NCBI GenBank assembly: GCA_048493715.1
Contig: JBGDCZ010000043.1
Coordinates: 1-20,421, forward strand
Source of the DNA: Arsenophonus sp048493715
GTDB taxonomy: Bacteria > Pseudomonadota > Gammaproteobacteria > Enterobacterales > Enterobacteriaceae
Length of the DNA: 20,421 nt
Reading direction: 5' to 3'
Positions 6,704-15,995 of this stretch are shown one piece after another. Numbering within the stretch: the stretch's first letter is position 1; each line of letters starts with the position of its first letter. A model generated the notes under the pieces. That model saw only the letters and a list, made by a program, of their open reading frames with translations, did not search any database and was not told the origin of the DNA. The translations under genes were made by a program, and so were the position numbers.

Positions 6704-8476
6704 TTATAATTCCTTAGCGCGATAGCTTAGCAGGCGGCTAAAAGCACCTTTAGCTTGGCTTAATTCAGCATAAGTGCCTTGTTCAATAATTAAGCCATTT
6801 GCCATTACCCATATTTGATCGTATACAGCAGCTTCTTCTAGTAAATGGGTAACCAGAACCGTTGTTTGTTTAGTAGAAGCCGTATTAAGTGCTGACATCA
6901 CACGTTGCTCACTTTGCATATCAAGGCTTGCTGCGGGTTCATCTAATAAAAGTAACTGGCAGGGATTAAGTAAAGCACGGGCGACAGCGATTCGTTGCGC
7001 TTGTCCAACTGATAAGCGAGCCGCATTTTCGCCAATTAGAGTATTGACACCCGCTGGCAGATGCTTGGTAAACTCGGTTACATAAGCATTTTCCATCGCC
7101 ATATTGATCGCTGCCATGGAAGTTACGGGGGAATGTAGACGTATATTGTCAATGATCGTTTGTGCAGGTAAATGGGGATTTTGACCAACCCACCTAAGTT
7201 GCTTACGCCAATCAGTCATATCCAGATCTCTAAGCTCAATCCCATTTACAGTCAGTGAGCCGTGATAGGGTAGAAAACCCAGCAATACATTTAACAGTGA
7301 ACTTTTGCCAGCACCACTTTGACCCACTATGGCAATACGTTGTTTTGGCAATAGAGTAAAGTTTAATGGGCCAGCTAAGCGTACATTGTCATGCGATAAA
7401 ATTTCTAGTTGTTTTGCGCTAACGGTTAAGGCTTGAAACGGAGCAATAGGCTGTTTATTTTGTGTTTGTTGCGATGGTTCTTCAATGTTGGCTAATAATG
7501 TAAATAAAGACTCTGCTGCACCTACGGCTTGTGCTTTTGCATGGTAATAAGTACCTAAATCACGTAGTGGCTGAAAAAATTCCGGGGCGAGTATCAATGC
7601 CAAAAACCCAGCAAAAAGAGTAACCGGTAGACCATAATTACCAAAATGCAGTTCTCCTAAATAAGAAAAACCGAAATAAACAGCGACAATAGCAATGGAA
7701 ATTGATGCGAAGAATTCTAAAACTGCAGAGGAGAGAAATGCCATCCGCAAGACTTCCATGGTTCGTTGCCGAAACTCTTCAGTTGCTTGTTCAATATCTT
7801 TTACTTCTTTGCTGGCACGGAAAAAAAACCGTAAGGTCTCTAGTCCACGCAGACGATCAAGAAATCTGCCACTTAGACGGGCCAAAGCAACAAAATTTCT
7901 CCGATTAACATCAGCGGCTCCCATCCCGACTAATATCATAAATAAGGGAATTAAAGGTGCGGTGAGCAATAAAATCAAGGCGGCCGCCCAATTAATAGGG
8001 AAAATAGCAATCAGTATAATGATGGGAATCATGGCGGCTAAATACATTTGAGATAAATAGCGGGCGTAATAATCCTGTATGTTCTCAATTTGTTCTAAGA
8101 TAATGGTTGCCCAACTACCAGCGGGTTTATTTTTAAGCCAAACCGGCCCTAATTGGTCAAGTTTATCTAGCACCATTTTGCGGATCTGTTGGCGAACAAT
8201 TTTACTGCAAACAAAGCCAACACTTTCCCGTATAAAATTAATTATTGCTCTTAAAGTAAATACGCAAATGAGTAATATAAATTGAACTAGCAAGTGTTCA
8301 CGAGAAACATTGTCTATAATTAGTGCTTGTAAAATGGTAGCTAACAGCCAGGCTTGACTAACAATAAGTAGACCACTAATAATCCCAAGTAACATGGATA
8401 AGCGTAGCCAGTGTTTTGCAGGTGCTGATTGTTGTTTCAGCCATTTAACCAACTCAGTTTGTTTTTTTTTATCCAT
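6704..8476 (-). CDS. cydD: CydD, heterodimeric thiol/heme ABC exporter subunit
   Basis: 590 residues (588 in E. coli), the partner of CydC. The membrane domain occupies roughly residues 15-320, with CydD-typical segments KPAGSWATIILEQIENI, NWAAALILLLTAPLIPLF and GMGAADVNRRNFVALARLSG. The nucleotide-binding domain has Walker A GQSGAGKS at 385-392, signature LSVGQAQR (the CydD form) and Walker B LLLLDEPAASLD followed by VTHLLE. The ATG lacks a clear Shine-Dalgarno sequence. An A9 run (8462-8470 as T9 on plus) lies within codons 3-5, so a slip there would abolish the protein. trxB lies 159 bases upstream in the same orientation; cydDC may have its own promoter in that gap. Confidence 0.96.
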   Translation of the reverse strand: MDKKKQTELVKWLKQQSAPAKHWLRLSMLLGIISGLLIVSQAWLLATILQALIIDNVSREHLLVQFILLICVFTLRAIINFIRESVGFVCSKIVRQQIRKMVLDKLDQLGPVWLKNKPAGSWATIILEQIENIQDYYARYLSQMYLAAMIPIIILIAIFPINWAAALILLLTAPLIPLFMILVGMGAADVNRRNFVALARLSGRFLDRLRGLETLRFFFRASKEVKDIEQATEEFRQRTMEVLRMAFLSSAVLEFFASISIAIVAVYFGFSYLGELHFGNYGLPVTLFAGFLALILAPEFFQPLRDLGTYYHAKAQAVGAAESLFTLLANIEEPSQQTQNKQPIAPFQALTVSAKQLEILSHDNVRLAGPLNFTLLPKQRIAIVGQSGAGKSSLLNVLLGFLPYHGSLTVNGIELRDLDMTDWRKQLRWVGQNPHLPAQTIIDNIRLHSPVTSMAAINMAMENAYVTEFTKHLPAGVNTLIGENAARLSVGQAQRIAVARALLNPCQLLLLDEPAASLDMQSEQRVMSALNTASTKQTTVLVTHLLEEAAVYDQIWVMANGLIIEQGTYAELSQAKGAFSRLLSYRAKEL

Positions 8477-8570
8477 AGTGATGATTTTAATATACCGGTG
8501 ATAAGTTAATTGTTACAACTGGTTGATCTTAATTGTATCTAATATCAACTTTTATTGATATGGCACTGAT

Positions 8571-8599
8571 AACAAGGTGCTATTTCGATAGCGCCTGTT
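8571..8599 (-). terminator. Strong hairpin between trxB and cydD
   Basis: AACAAGGTGCTAT (8571-8583) pairs with ATAGCGCCTGTT (8588-8599) around TTCG, with one G-T wobble and one bulged A, giving about 12 base pairs. It begins 37 bases after the trxB stop, on the transcript side. The minus-strand tail TTATCAGTG is not a good U-tract, so termination may be partial and allow read-through into cydDC. A weaker inverted repeat (8542-8548 / 8555-8561) follows. Confidence 0.5.
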
Positions 8600-8635
8600 A
8601 AACCAAATCAAATGATTATTATCAATTAGTAACAT

Positions 8636-9601
8636 TTATTTGCGGTAAAGCTCTTCTAAATAGCGTTCTGCGTCAAGGGCAGCCATACAACCAGTACCTG
8701 CTGAGGTAATAGCTTGACGATAAACATGATCCATCACATCACCGGCAGCGAAAACACCTTTAACTGAGGTTTGGGTTGCATTACCTTTAGTTCCTGATTG
8801 TACTTGGATATAACCATTTTCCAATGCTAATTGATCAGTAAAAATACTGGTATTGGGGGTATGGCCAATAGCAATAAACACGCTCGCGACTGAAAGCGTT
8901 TCTATGCTATTGTTTTGGGTTGAACGTAAGTTGACACCGGTTACACCGCTATTATCACCTAATACTTCATCGAGTGTATAATTAGTATGTAACACAATAT
9001 TGCCAGTTTTTACTTTCTCCATCATTCGTTGGATGAGAATTTTCTCGGCGCGAAATGTTTCCCGACGATGAATTAAATGGACTTCCGAGGCGATATTAGC
9101 CAGATAAAGCGCTTCTTCAATAGCGGTATTGCCACCACCAACAACAGCTACTTTTTGTTTACGATAGAAAAAGCCATCGCAAGTGGCGCAGGCTGAAACT
9201 CCACGACCTTTAAAGGCTTCTTCAGAAGGTAAACCCAGGTAACGAGCTGAGGCACCAGTAGCGATAATAAGTGCATCACAGCTATATTTCCCGTTCTCGC
9301 CAATGAGTTGGAACGGCCGCCGCTGCAGATCAACCACATTAATGTGATCATTAATAATATTTTCTTTAGCGGTAAATTTTTGGGCGTGTTGCAGCATCCG
9401 TTCCATCAATACAGGCCCCATTAATTCAGTATGATCACCAGGCCAATTTTCGACTTCGGTGGTTGTTGTTAATTGGCCTCCTTGCTGAATACCGGTAATT
9501 AATACAGGATTTAAATTTGCTCGAGCAGCATAAATAGCCGCAGTATAGCCGGCAGGACCAGATCCTAAGATAATGACTTTACTCCGAGTGGTGGTGTTCA
9601 T
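8636..9601 (-). CDS. trxB: Thioredoxin reductase
   Basis: FAD- and NADPH-dependent enzyme that reduces thioredoxin. With the ATG at 9599-9601 the protein is 321 residues, exactly the E. coli length; GGAG lies 6-9 bases upstream. An upstream in-frame ATG at 9626-9628 would add nine residues (MKIINNGAS) not found in the family. Visible features are the FAD-binding GSGPAG near residue 13, the redox-active pair CATC at about 138-141, the NADPH-binding GGGNTA, and GVFAAGDVMDHVYRQAITSAGTG (the C-terminal FAD motif) near the end. No lesions are seen. It is divergent from lrp across a long spacer and upstream of cydDC, both conserved in enterobacteria. Confidence 0.97.
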   Translation of the reverse strand: MNTTTRSKVIILGSGPAGYTAAIYAARANLNPVLITGIQQGGQLTTTTEVENWPGDHTELMGPVLMERMLQHAQKFTAKENIINDHINVVDLQRRPFQLIGENGKYSCDALIIATGASARYLGLPSEEAFKGRGVSACATCDGFFYRKQKVAVVGGGNTAIEEALYLANIASEVHLIHRRETFRAEKILIQRMMEKVKTGNIVLHTNYTLDEVLGDNSGVTGVNLRSTQNNSIETLSVASVFIAIGHTPNTSIFTDQLALENGYIQVQSGTKGNATQTSVKGVFAAGDVMDHVYRQAITSAGTGCMAALDAERYLEELYRK

Positions 9602-10149
9602 AGACGCTCCATTGTTAATAATTTTCATTTAATGTGGCGATTGTAGGAGATTAGAAAAATTAAAAAAAGTAGATTGCATGAAAATAAGCTATGCAATAGC
9701 AATTTTTGGTTGGCTAGTTTTTAACATTTTATTTATAACGGTTAGTTATGAAAAAAGATTATTTTCTGTAAAATCACATTTTAAATTGAGAATTTTCCTT
9801 ATGTCTTATTGACAATTAGTTAAAAATGCATTCATTTCCATATGTTGTTCTGATTTTTATTCATAATCTTTGACAATCGGTTGTGTATTTGAGAAAACAT
9901 CTTGTAGGATTAATTACCTAATTTGATTAATTGAAATTGAACATCAATTAAACAAATAGATAAATATCCTGCTTTTATTATCAAATTGAAAACTAACCAG
10001 ATGATTTATCTACAAGATGAATTATACTACTAAAATACTATTGGTCAGGTGGAGTTTAACCTTATTGCATCTTTTCCAATTTAGTAACTAAGAAAAGAAA
10101 ATAGAGAATGTAATGGGTATAGGAAAATAGCTAAAAGAGAGATAACGAA
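9602..10149. other. Long divergent regulatory spacer between trxB and lrp
   Basis: 548 very AT-rich bases with no coding potential that I can defend. A long spacer here is normal: E. coli lrp has a leader of over 250 nt and is autoregulated. Several inverted repeats are visible: ATTGCAT (9673-9679) / ATGCAAT (9691-9697); TTAATTGA (9927-9934) / TCAATTAA (9944-9951); and a long-range perfect 10-bp pair CATCTTGTAG (9899-9908) / CTACAAGATG (10010-10019). TTGACA occurs at 9809-9814 and 9870-9875, but no convincing -10 sits at the right spacing. Lrp, H-NS or other regulator sites are expected, but I cannot assign them. Confidence 0.6.
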
Positions 10150-10644
10150 ATGATTGATAACAAAAAGTGTCCAGGAAAAGATCTTGATCGTATAGATAGG
10201 AACATACTTAATGAGCTACAAAAGGATGGTCGTATTTCTAATGTAGAACTTTCTAAGAGAGTAGGCTTATCGCCGACACCTTGTTTAGAACGTGTGCGCC
10301 GTTTGGAACGTCAAGGCTTTATTTCAGGTTATACTGCTTTATTAAATCCACACTATCTCGATGCATCTTTATTGGTTTTTGTTGAGATTACCTTGAACCG
10401 TAGTGCGGTAGATGTTTTTGAACAGTTTAACGCCGTTGTGCAAAAACTGGAGGGAATTCAGGAATGTCATTTAGTCTCTGGGGATTTTGATTATTTACTT
10501 AAAACACGTGTTCCTGATATGTCTGCTTATCGTAAATTGTTAGGAGAGACACTACTTCGTCTGCCTGGTGTTAATGATACTCGTACTTATGTAGTGATGG
10601 AAGAAGTAAAACAGAGTAATCGTTTGGTCATTAAGACACGTTAA
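10150..10644 (+). CDS. lrp: Leucine-responsive global regulator Lrp
   Basis: 164-residue feast/famine transcription factor controlling amino-acid metabolism, pili and much else. The N-terminal winged helix-turn-helix (about residues 12-60) reads DLDRIDRNILNELQKDGR, then SNVELSKRVGLSPTPCLERV. The C-terminal RAM domain (about 70-150), which binds leucine and forms the octamer, includes FVEITLNRSAVDVFEQFN and GDFDYLLKTRVPDMSAYRK. It is almost identical to E. coli Lrp and has the same length, so strong purifying selection is evident. AGAGA precedes the ATG by about 9 bases. A perfect intrinsic terminator follows 57 bases after the stop, so it is probably monocistronic. Confidence 0.99.
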   Translation: MIDNKKCPGKDLDRIDRNILNELQKDGRISNVELSKRVGLSPTPCLERVRRLERQGFISGYTALLNPHYLDASLLVFVEITLNRSAVDVFEQFNAVVQKLEGIQECHLVSGDFDYLLKTRVPDMSAYRKLLGETLLRLPGVNDTRTYVVMEEVKQSNRLVIKTR

Positions 10645-10701
10645 TCAAATAGATGCAAAACTGGAAAAAGTTAGGTACACTCCTGTTTATGCATACAGTT
10701 T

Positions 10702-10734
10702 CAACGCTGAGCATAACTCAGCGTTGTTCTTTTC
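10702..10734 (+). terminator. Intrinsic terminator of lrp
   Basis: Perfect 10-bp stem CAACGCTGAG / CTCAGCGTTG with loop CATAA, followed by the T-rich tail TTCTTTTC. It lies between lrp and ftsK and ends about 30 bases before the ftsK start, so ftsK probably needs a promoter that overlaps or lies upstream of this site. Confidence 0.85.
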
Positions 10735-10764
10735 AATCAACAGGAAAAACCTGGAGAGTTAGTT

Positions 10765-13700
10765 TTGGGCCAGGAATATACAGAAGACAAGAACATTAAG
10801 TTAAAAAAGATCAGTAATGGCAAAATACTGATAGAGATTATTTTATTGATAATTGCTGTCTGGGCGATTTTTTTAATGGTTGCTCTGATAAGTTTTCATC
10901 CCTCCGATCCTAGCTGGTCACAGACGACTTGGAATGAACCGATTAAGAATTTAGCTGGCAGCATTGGTGCTTGGTCAGCTGATATTCTTTTCTCGGCTTT
11001 CGGCATTTTAGCCTATACAATACCATTAGTTTTTTTGTTAGGATGTTGGAATCTATTTAAAGATGTTGATAACAAGGATTGTCTTGATTTTTTTGTACTT
11101 TCCTTACGCTTGATCGGTGGGCTGGCATTAATTATTACCTCTTGTGCTCTTGCGGCAATTGATATTGATGATTTCCCTAATTTTTCCTCCGGAGGCATTA
11201 TTGGTAGTATTTTTAGTAATGCGGTTCTCCCTTGGTTTAATATTTTAGGAACAACATTAGCTTTACTTTGCATCTGGGCTATTAGTTTCACCTTATTTAC
11301 TGGTTGGTCATGGTTGACGATAGCAGAAAAAATTGGTTCACTAGTTTTAGGAACAATATCGCTGATTACTAATCGTACTCGTAGTAACCATAAGTATCAG
11401 GCAACAGAAGCGTATGTTTCATCTCACTCTGCTAAAAGGTATGATGGCAAATTAGACAAAATAGATTATACCGATCCTGATGATGTTCTTTTTTCAACTT
11501 CACCGATTGATCAGTTAGCGAAAGAGAGATGGCGTAATACTAATAGAAATATCGATTTGCAGCGAGCTACCGCACAGTCACTGACTCCTGATGAAGCCAA
11601 TGCTGCCTTTGATATTCAGCCAGACCGGCCAGAAAAATATGATGAAGATATCTTGAGTAAACCTTCAGATATACCGGTTCCAATGGATGATGATGTTAAT
11701 CTAAATAGACAGGTAAATCCCAATATCACTACTCTAACTGGCAATGAAGCCAAAACCGCCAATCTGACTGAACCATTAATATCACCAGCAACTAAAATAG
11801 ATGCCGAGACTGGCACCAGTACTGCATTTACACCAGTAAAATCGCAAATTAAAAAGGGAATTGGTCCAGAGTTTCCGTGTCCTAATCCTGTTCGCTTACC
11901 AACGCGTCGTGAGCTTTATGGTAACCGTCTGTCGACCCAAAAAGACCAAGAATTGCAAGAGAATGGCGAACAACAATCGTATCAAAATCTAGCGACCCAG
12001 GCTGACAGAACGGAGTTTATTATTGATGAATGGAATGAAGATAAATTACGTGAACAGTTTGTGCAGCAGCAATATGAACGTTATGACACTGATATAACGA
12101 ATAATCTTAATGAACAAAGTGACAAAATTGATTCTAATGACACGTCGATTACCGCTGATGAGACACAATTAAATTCATTAGCTGAAACCCAGCCGAATAT
12201 AGAACATAAATGGCCACCGGAAGACGACAAAGAACTAGTGCAGGAGCAGCTAGCTAAAGATCTTAGCGAAACATCTTTATCTGCCAGAGATGAAGAACAA
12301 AACTTAGCGCAAGCATTATCTGAGCAGGGAAGTCTTTTTCATCCTTTTCTAGTACGTAATGATCAACCATTACCCAAGCCCACAACGACTATGCCATCAT
12401 TAGATTTACTTGCCAGCCCGCCAAAACAAAATGAACCAGTTGATATGTTTGCGCTTGAACAAACTTCCCGTTTGATTGAAGCGCGCTTAAGTGATTATCG
12501 GGTAAAAGCTGAAGTTGTTGGTTTTTCGCCTGGGCCTGTTATTACTCGCTTTGAGTTAGACTTAGCGCCTGGAGTGAAAGCTGTACGTATTTCTAACTTA
12601 TCGAGAGATTTAGCGCGTTCGTTATCAGCAACAGCAGTACGTATTGTTGAGGTAATACCGGGTAAACCTTATGTAGGATTAGAATTACCCAATAAAAAGC
12701 GTCAAACTGTTTATCTACGTGAAGTCCTTGATTGTGATAAATTTCGGTGTAACTCATCACCGTTGACCATTGTTTTAGGTAAAGATATTGAAGGTGAGCC
12801 AGTTATCGCAGATTTAGAAAAAATGCCGCATTTGTTAGTTGCCGGCACCACCGGTTCTGGTAAATCGGTTGGCGTTAATGCCATGATCCTCAGTATCTTG
12901 TATAAAGCAAAGCCTGAGGATGTCCGTTTTATCATGATCGATCCGAAGATGTTGGAACTTTCTATTTATGAGGGAATTCCTCATTTGCTGACTGAAGTTG
13001 TCACTAATATGAAAGATGCAGCTAATGCATTACGTTGGTGTGTTAATGAAATGGAACGGCGTTACAAACTTATGTCTGCCTTAGGGGTAAGAAATTTGGC
13101 TGGCTATAAAGATAAAATTAAAGCGGCGGAACGCATGGGGTGTCCGATACCAGATCCATTTTGGAAACCCAGTGATAGCATGGATAGTAAACATCCAGTA
13201 CTGAAGAAAGAACCTTATATTGTTGTTATGGTCGATGAATTTGCTGATCTAATGATGACCGCTGGTAAGAAAGTAGAAGAGTTAATTGCGCGTTTGGCAC
13301 AAAAGGCTCGTGCGGCGGGGATCCACCTAGTATTGGCGACCCAGCGTCCATCTGTTGATATTATTACCGGTTTAATTAAGGCTAACATACCCACTCGTAT
13401 TGCTTTTACTGTGTCAAGTAAGATAGATTCTCGTACCATCCTCGATCAAGGTGGTGCTGAATCTTTATTAGGCATGGGTGATATGCTTTATTTACCACCT
13501 AACTCATCTATTCCAATGCGTGTTCATGGCGCTTTTGTCCGCGATCAGGAAGTTCATGATGTTGTTAAAGATTGGCAAGCTAGAGGTAAGCCTGAGTATA
13601 TTGATAATATTATAAAAGGTGGTGATGATGGCGACGGTGGTAATGGTTATGAAAATGGTGATGAGGAGTTAGATCCACTGTTCGATCAAGCTGTCGAGTT

Positions 13701-13869
13701 TGTGACGGAGAAGCAGCGTGTCTCAATATCGGGCGTTCAACGTCAATTTCGCATAGGTTATAATCGTGCCGCCAGGATTGTCGAACAGATGGAGGTGCAA
13801 GGGATCGTTAGTGAGCCAGGCCACAATGGTAATCGTGAAGTTTTATCACCACCAACAGCCGAACATTGA
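10765..13869 (+). CDS. ftsK: DNA translocase FtsK (shortened linker)
   Basis: 1034 residues. FtsK anchors at the division septum, pumps DNA towards the dif site and activates XerCD. The start is TTG with GGAG 8 bases upstream, giving an N-terminus (GQEYTEDK) that aligns with the E. coli protein. Four membrane helices occupy about residues 22-190. A long acidic, polar linker (about 195-530) follows, then the motor: alpha/beta domains with Walker A GTTGSGKS at 694-701 and Walker B VDEF at 823-826. The C-terminal gamma winged helix (LDPLFDQAVEFVTEKQR to the end) reads KOPS sites and contacts XerD. E. coli FtsK is 1329 residues; the missing about 300 lie in the linker, and no Pro/Gln-rich repeats are present. 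All catalytic parts look intact. Confidence 0.97.
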   Translation: MGQEYTEDKNIKLKKISNGKILIEIILLIIAVWAIFLMVALISFHPSDPSWSQTTWNEPIKNLAGSIGAWSADILFSAFGILAYTIPLVFLLGCWNLFKDVDNKDCLDFFVLSLRLIGGLALIITSCALAAIDIDDFPNFSSGGIIGSIFSNAVLPWFNILGTTLALLCIWAISFTLFTGWSWLTIAEKIGSLVLGTISLITNRTRSNHKYQATEAYVSSHSAKRYDGKLDKIDYTDPDDVLFSTSPIDQLAKERWRNTNRNIDLQRATAQSLTPDEANAAFDIQPDRPEKYDEDILSKPSDIPVPMDDDVNLNRQVNPNITTLTGNEAKTANLTEPLISPATKIDAETGTSTAFTPVKSQIKKGIGPEFPCPNPVRLPTRRELYGNRLSTQKDQELQENGEQQSYQNLATQADRTEFIIDEWNEDKLREQFVQQQYERYDTDITNNLNEQSDKIDSNDTSITADETQLNSLAETQPNIEHKWPPEDDKELVQEQLAKDLSETSLSARDEEQNLAQALSEQGSLFHPFLVRNDQPLPKPTTTMPSLDLLASPPKQNEPVDMFALEQTSRLIEARLSDYRVKAEVVGFSPGPVITRFELDLAPGVKAVRISNLSRDLARSLSATAVRIVEVIPGKPYVGLELPNKKRQTVYLREVLDCDKFRCNSSPLTIVLGKDIEGEPVIADLEKMPHLLVAGTTGSGKSVGVNAMILSILYKAKPEDVRFIMIDPKMLELSIYEGIPHLLTEVVTNMKDAANALRWCVNEMERRYKLMSALGVRNLAGYKDKIKAAERMGCPIPDPFWKPSDSMDSKHPVLKKEPYIVVMVDEFADLMMTAGKKVEELIARLAQKARAAGIHLVLATQRPSVDIITGLIKANIPTRIAFTVSSKIDSRTILDQGGAESLLGMGDMLYLPPNSSIPMRVHGAFVRDQEVHDVVKDWQARGKPEYIDNIIKGGDDGDGGNGYENGDEELDPLFDQAVEFVTEKQRVSISGVQRQFRIGYNRAARIVEQMEVQGIVSEPGHNGNREVLSPPTAEH

Positions 13870-13925
13870 TTTAATTTAATATTTTAAAACTAATAAATAT
13901 GATGAATATAAAGGTCATTCACTTG

Positions 13926-14543
13926 ATGAAAAAACTGATAACGTTAGCTATGTTAGCAATAAGTTTGCATATTAGCCAGATATGGGCAGATGCTGCCGTT
14001 GAACTAAAAATGCGCCTGAATAAAATAAATAGTTTTCATGCCAATTTTATGCAAAAGGTAACCAGTGTCGATGGTAATCTCATTCAGCAAGGTGAGGGTC
14101 AGTTATGGATTAAACGGCCAAATTTATTTAACTGGCATATTACATCGCCTGATGAAAGTTGGTTAATTTCTGATGGTACTAATCTTTGGTTTTATAATCC
14201 CTTTGTTGAACAGGTTACGGTAACTTTATTGAGTGAGGCGACGACTGATACGCCGTTTATGTTGATCACTCGTAATGATCCTAGCGATTGGCAACGTTAT
14301 CAAATTAGTCAAAATGGTAATGATTTTCTACTGACAGCAACGCAAAATAAGGGAAATTTGAAATGTTTTTCAATTACTGTCCAGCCTGATGGTACAATCC
14401 AACAGTTTTCTGCGGTAGAGCAAGATGGCCAGAGGAGCTTATATCAGCTTAAAGACCTACAAAATAGTCATGTTGATAGCGATACATTTAAATTTGTACC
14501 GTCACCAGGTGTGACCGTTGATGATCAAAGGTCAAGGAGGTGA
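13926..14543 (+). CDS. lolA: Outer-membrane lipoprotein carrier protein LolA
   Basis: 205-residue periplasmic chaperone that takes lipoproteins from LolCDE to LolB. Starting at 13926 gives a clean signal peptide, MKKLITLAMLAIS up to IWA, with cleavage predicted after residue 21 before DAAVELK; this matches the E. coli precursor. AAGG lies about 11 bases upstream. In-frame ATGs at 13899 and 13902 have no ribosome binding site and would put nine polar or hydrophobic residues before the signal. Family blocks: FHANFMQKV, WIKRPNLFNWHI, DGTNLWFYNPFVEQV, TPFMLI, and the terminal PGVTVDDQR. Its stop overlaps the rarA GTG by four bases. Confidence 0.95.
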   Translation: MKKLITLAMLAISLHISQIWADAAVELKMRLNKINSFHANFMQKVTSVDGNLIQQGEGQLWIKRPNLFNWHITSPDESWLISDGTNLWFYNPFVEQVTVTLLSEATTDTPFMLITRNDPSDWQRYQISQNGNDFLLTATQNKGNLKCFSITVQPDGTIQQFSAVEQDGQRSLYQLKDLQNSHVDSDTFKFVPSPGVTVDDQRSRR

Positions 14544-15883
14544 GTAATTTGTCACTTGACTTTTCACCGGATGAACTCCAACCATTGGCCGCAAAAATGC
14601 GGCCAATCAACTTAGAGCAATATATTGGTCAGCAACATCTATTAGCTAAGGACAAGCCACTAGCGCGGGTTATTCGTGCTGGGCAACTGCATTCTATGAT
14701 TTTGTGGGGGCCTCCAGGTATAGGAAAAACTACTCTGGCTGAAATTATTGGTCATTATGCTGATGCTGCCATTGAAAAGATCTCAGCAGTAACCTCGGGT
14801 ATTAAAGAAATCCGTGAGTCTATTGAAATCGCTCGTCAAAATCGACAACTAGGGCGTAGAACGATTTTATTTGTTGATGAAGTTCACCGCTTCAATAAAA
14901 GTCAACAAGATGCGTTTCTACCTTATATAGAAGATGGCACGGTGACTTTTATTGGTGCCACAACAGAGAACCCTTCTTTTGAACTCAATTCAGCGTTACT
15001 TTCCCGCGCCCGTGTTTATCTTCTGAAATTGCTTTTTAATGAAGAAATTGCTGCGGTTTTGCAGCAGGCGATGGCGGATAGTAAGCATGGTTATGGTGGG
15101 CAGAATATTATCTTGCCGGATGATACTCGTGACATGATCGCACAATTAGTGAATGGTGATGCCAGGCGAGCATTGAATTTACTGGAAATGATGGTCGATA
15201 TGGCTGAAATTAATGATAAAGATCAGCGAATATTAACTGTTAGTTTATTAAAGGAAGTGAGTGGTGAAAGAAGTGCTCGCTTTGATAATAAAGGTGATCA
15301 TTATTATGATTTGATTTCAGCATTACACAAATCTGTTCGTGGCTCGGCTCCTGATGCTGCGCTTTATTGGTATGCCCGCATTATCACTGCTGGTGGTGAT
15401 CCGTTGTATGTAGCTCGGCGTCTACTGGCTATTGCCTCTGAGGATATAGGTAATGCTGATCCGAGAGCGATGCAAGTTGCGATAGCAGCATGGGATTGTT
15501 TTACTCGCGTTGGCCCAGCAGAAGGAGAGCGTGCCATTGCGCAAGCGATTGTCTATTTGGCTTGCGCCGCTAAAAGTAACGCCGTTTATACTGCTTTTCA
15601 GGCCGCTTTAACTGATGCCAAACAAAAACCAGATTATGAGGTACCCATTCATTTACGTAATGCGCCGACTAAGTTAATGAAAGAGATGAGTGTAGGGAAG
15701 GAATATCGTTATGCTCATGATGAACCTAATGCTTATGCTGCTGGTGAAAATTACTGGCCGGTAGAGCTGCAAGCAACACGTTATTATTATCCATCAAATC
15801 GTGGCTTAGAAGGAAAAATTGGCGAAAAATTATCCTGGCTGGCAGAATTGGATCAAAATAGCCCGATAAAGCGCTATCGTTAA
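14540..15883 (+). CDS. rarA: Replication-associated recombination protein RarA (MgsA)
   Basis: 447-residue AAA+ ATPase related to clamp-loader subunits and eukaryotic WRNIP1, acting at stalled or gapped replication forks and binding SSB. Walker A is GPPGIGKT at 57-64 and Walker B is LFVDEVHRFN near 110; the sensor segment GATTENPSFELN and the arginine-finger motif SALLSRARVY follow. The C-terminal tetramerisation domain runs from about residue 260 (RSARFDNKGDHYYDLISALHKS) to the end, NSPIKRYR. The GTG at 14540 overlaps the lolA stop and gives the 447-residue E. coli form (MSNLSLDF). A TTG at 14549 is better spaced from the AAGGAGG at 14534-14540 and could be the real start (444 residues). It is co-transcribed with lolA. 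Confidence 0.96.
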   Translation: MSNLSLDFSPDELQPLAAKMRPINLEQYIGQQHLLAKDKPLARVIRAGQLHSMILWGPPGIGKTTLAEIIGHYADAAIEKISAVTSGIKEIRESIEIARQNRQLGRRTILFVDEVHRFNKSQQDAFLPYIEDGTVTFIGATTENPSFELNSALLSRARVYLLKLLFNEEIAAVLQQAMADSKHGYGGQNIILPDDTRDMIAQLVNGDARRALNLLEMMVDMAEINDKDQRILTVSLLKEVSGERSARFDNKGDHYYDLISALHKSVRGSAPDAALYWYARIITAGGDPLYVARRLLAIASEDIGNADPRAMQVAIAAWDCFTRVGPAEGERAIAQAIVYLACAAKSNAVYTAFQAALTDAKQKPDYEVPIHLRNAPTKLMKEMSVGKEYRYAHDEPNAYAAGENYWPVELQATRYYYPSNRGLEGKIGEKLSWLAELDQNSPIKRYR

Positions 15884-15995
15884 GCATCTCAATACGGTAA
15901 TGTAGCCAGCTCAGGCGAAAAAAGTTTTAACCATCAGAGAAGATTGATTGGTTCTTTTTATTTTTATTAAACAATAATAATTTTACAGGATAAGC

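Noticed and set aside
7695..8051. 118-residue plus-strand frame opposite cydD
   Set aside because: It lies wholly antisense to the strongly conserved CydD membrane domain and resembles no protein; similar antisense frames over clpA, ftsK, serS and trxB were dropped for the same reason.
9602..9628. Longer trxB start at 9628
   Set aside because: It adds residues unlike the family; the ATG at 9601 has a properly spaced GGAG and gives the standard 321-residue length.
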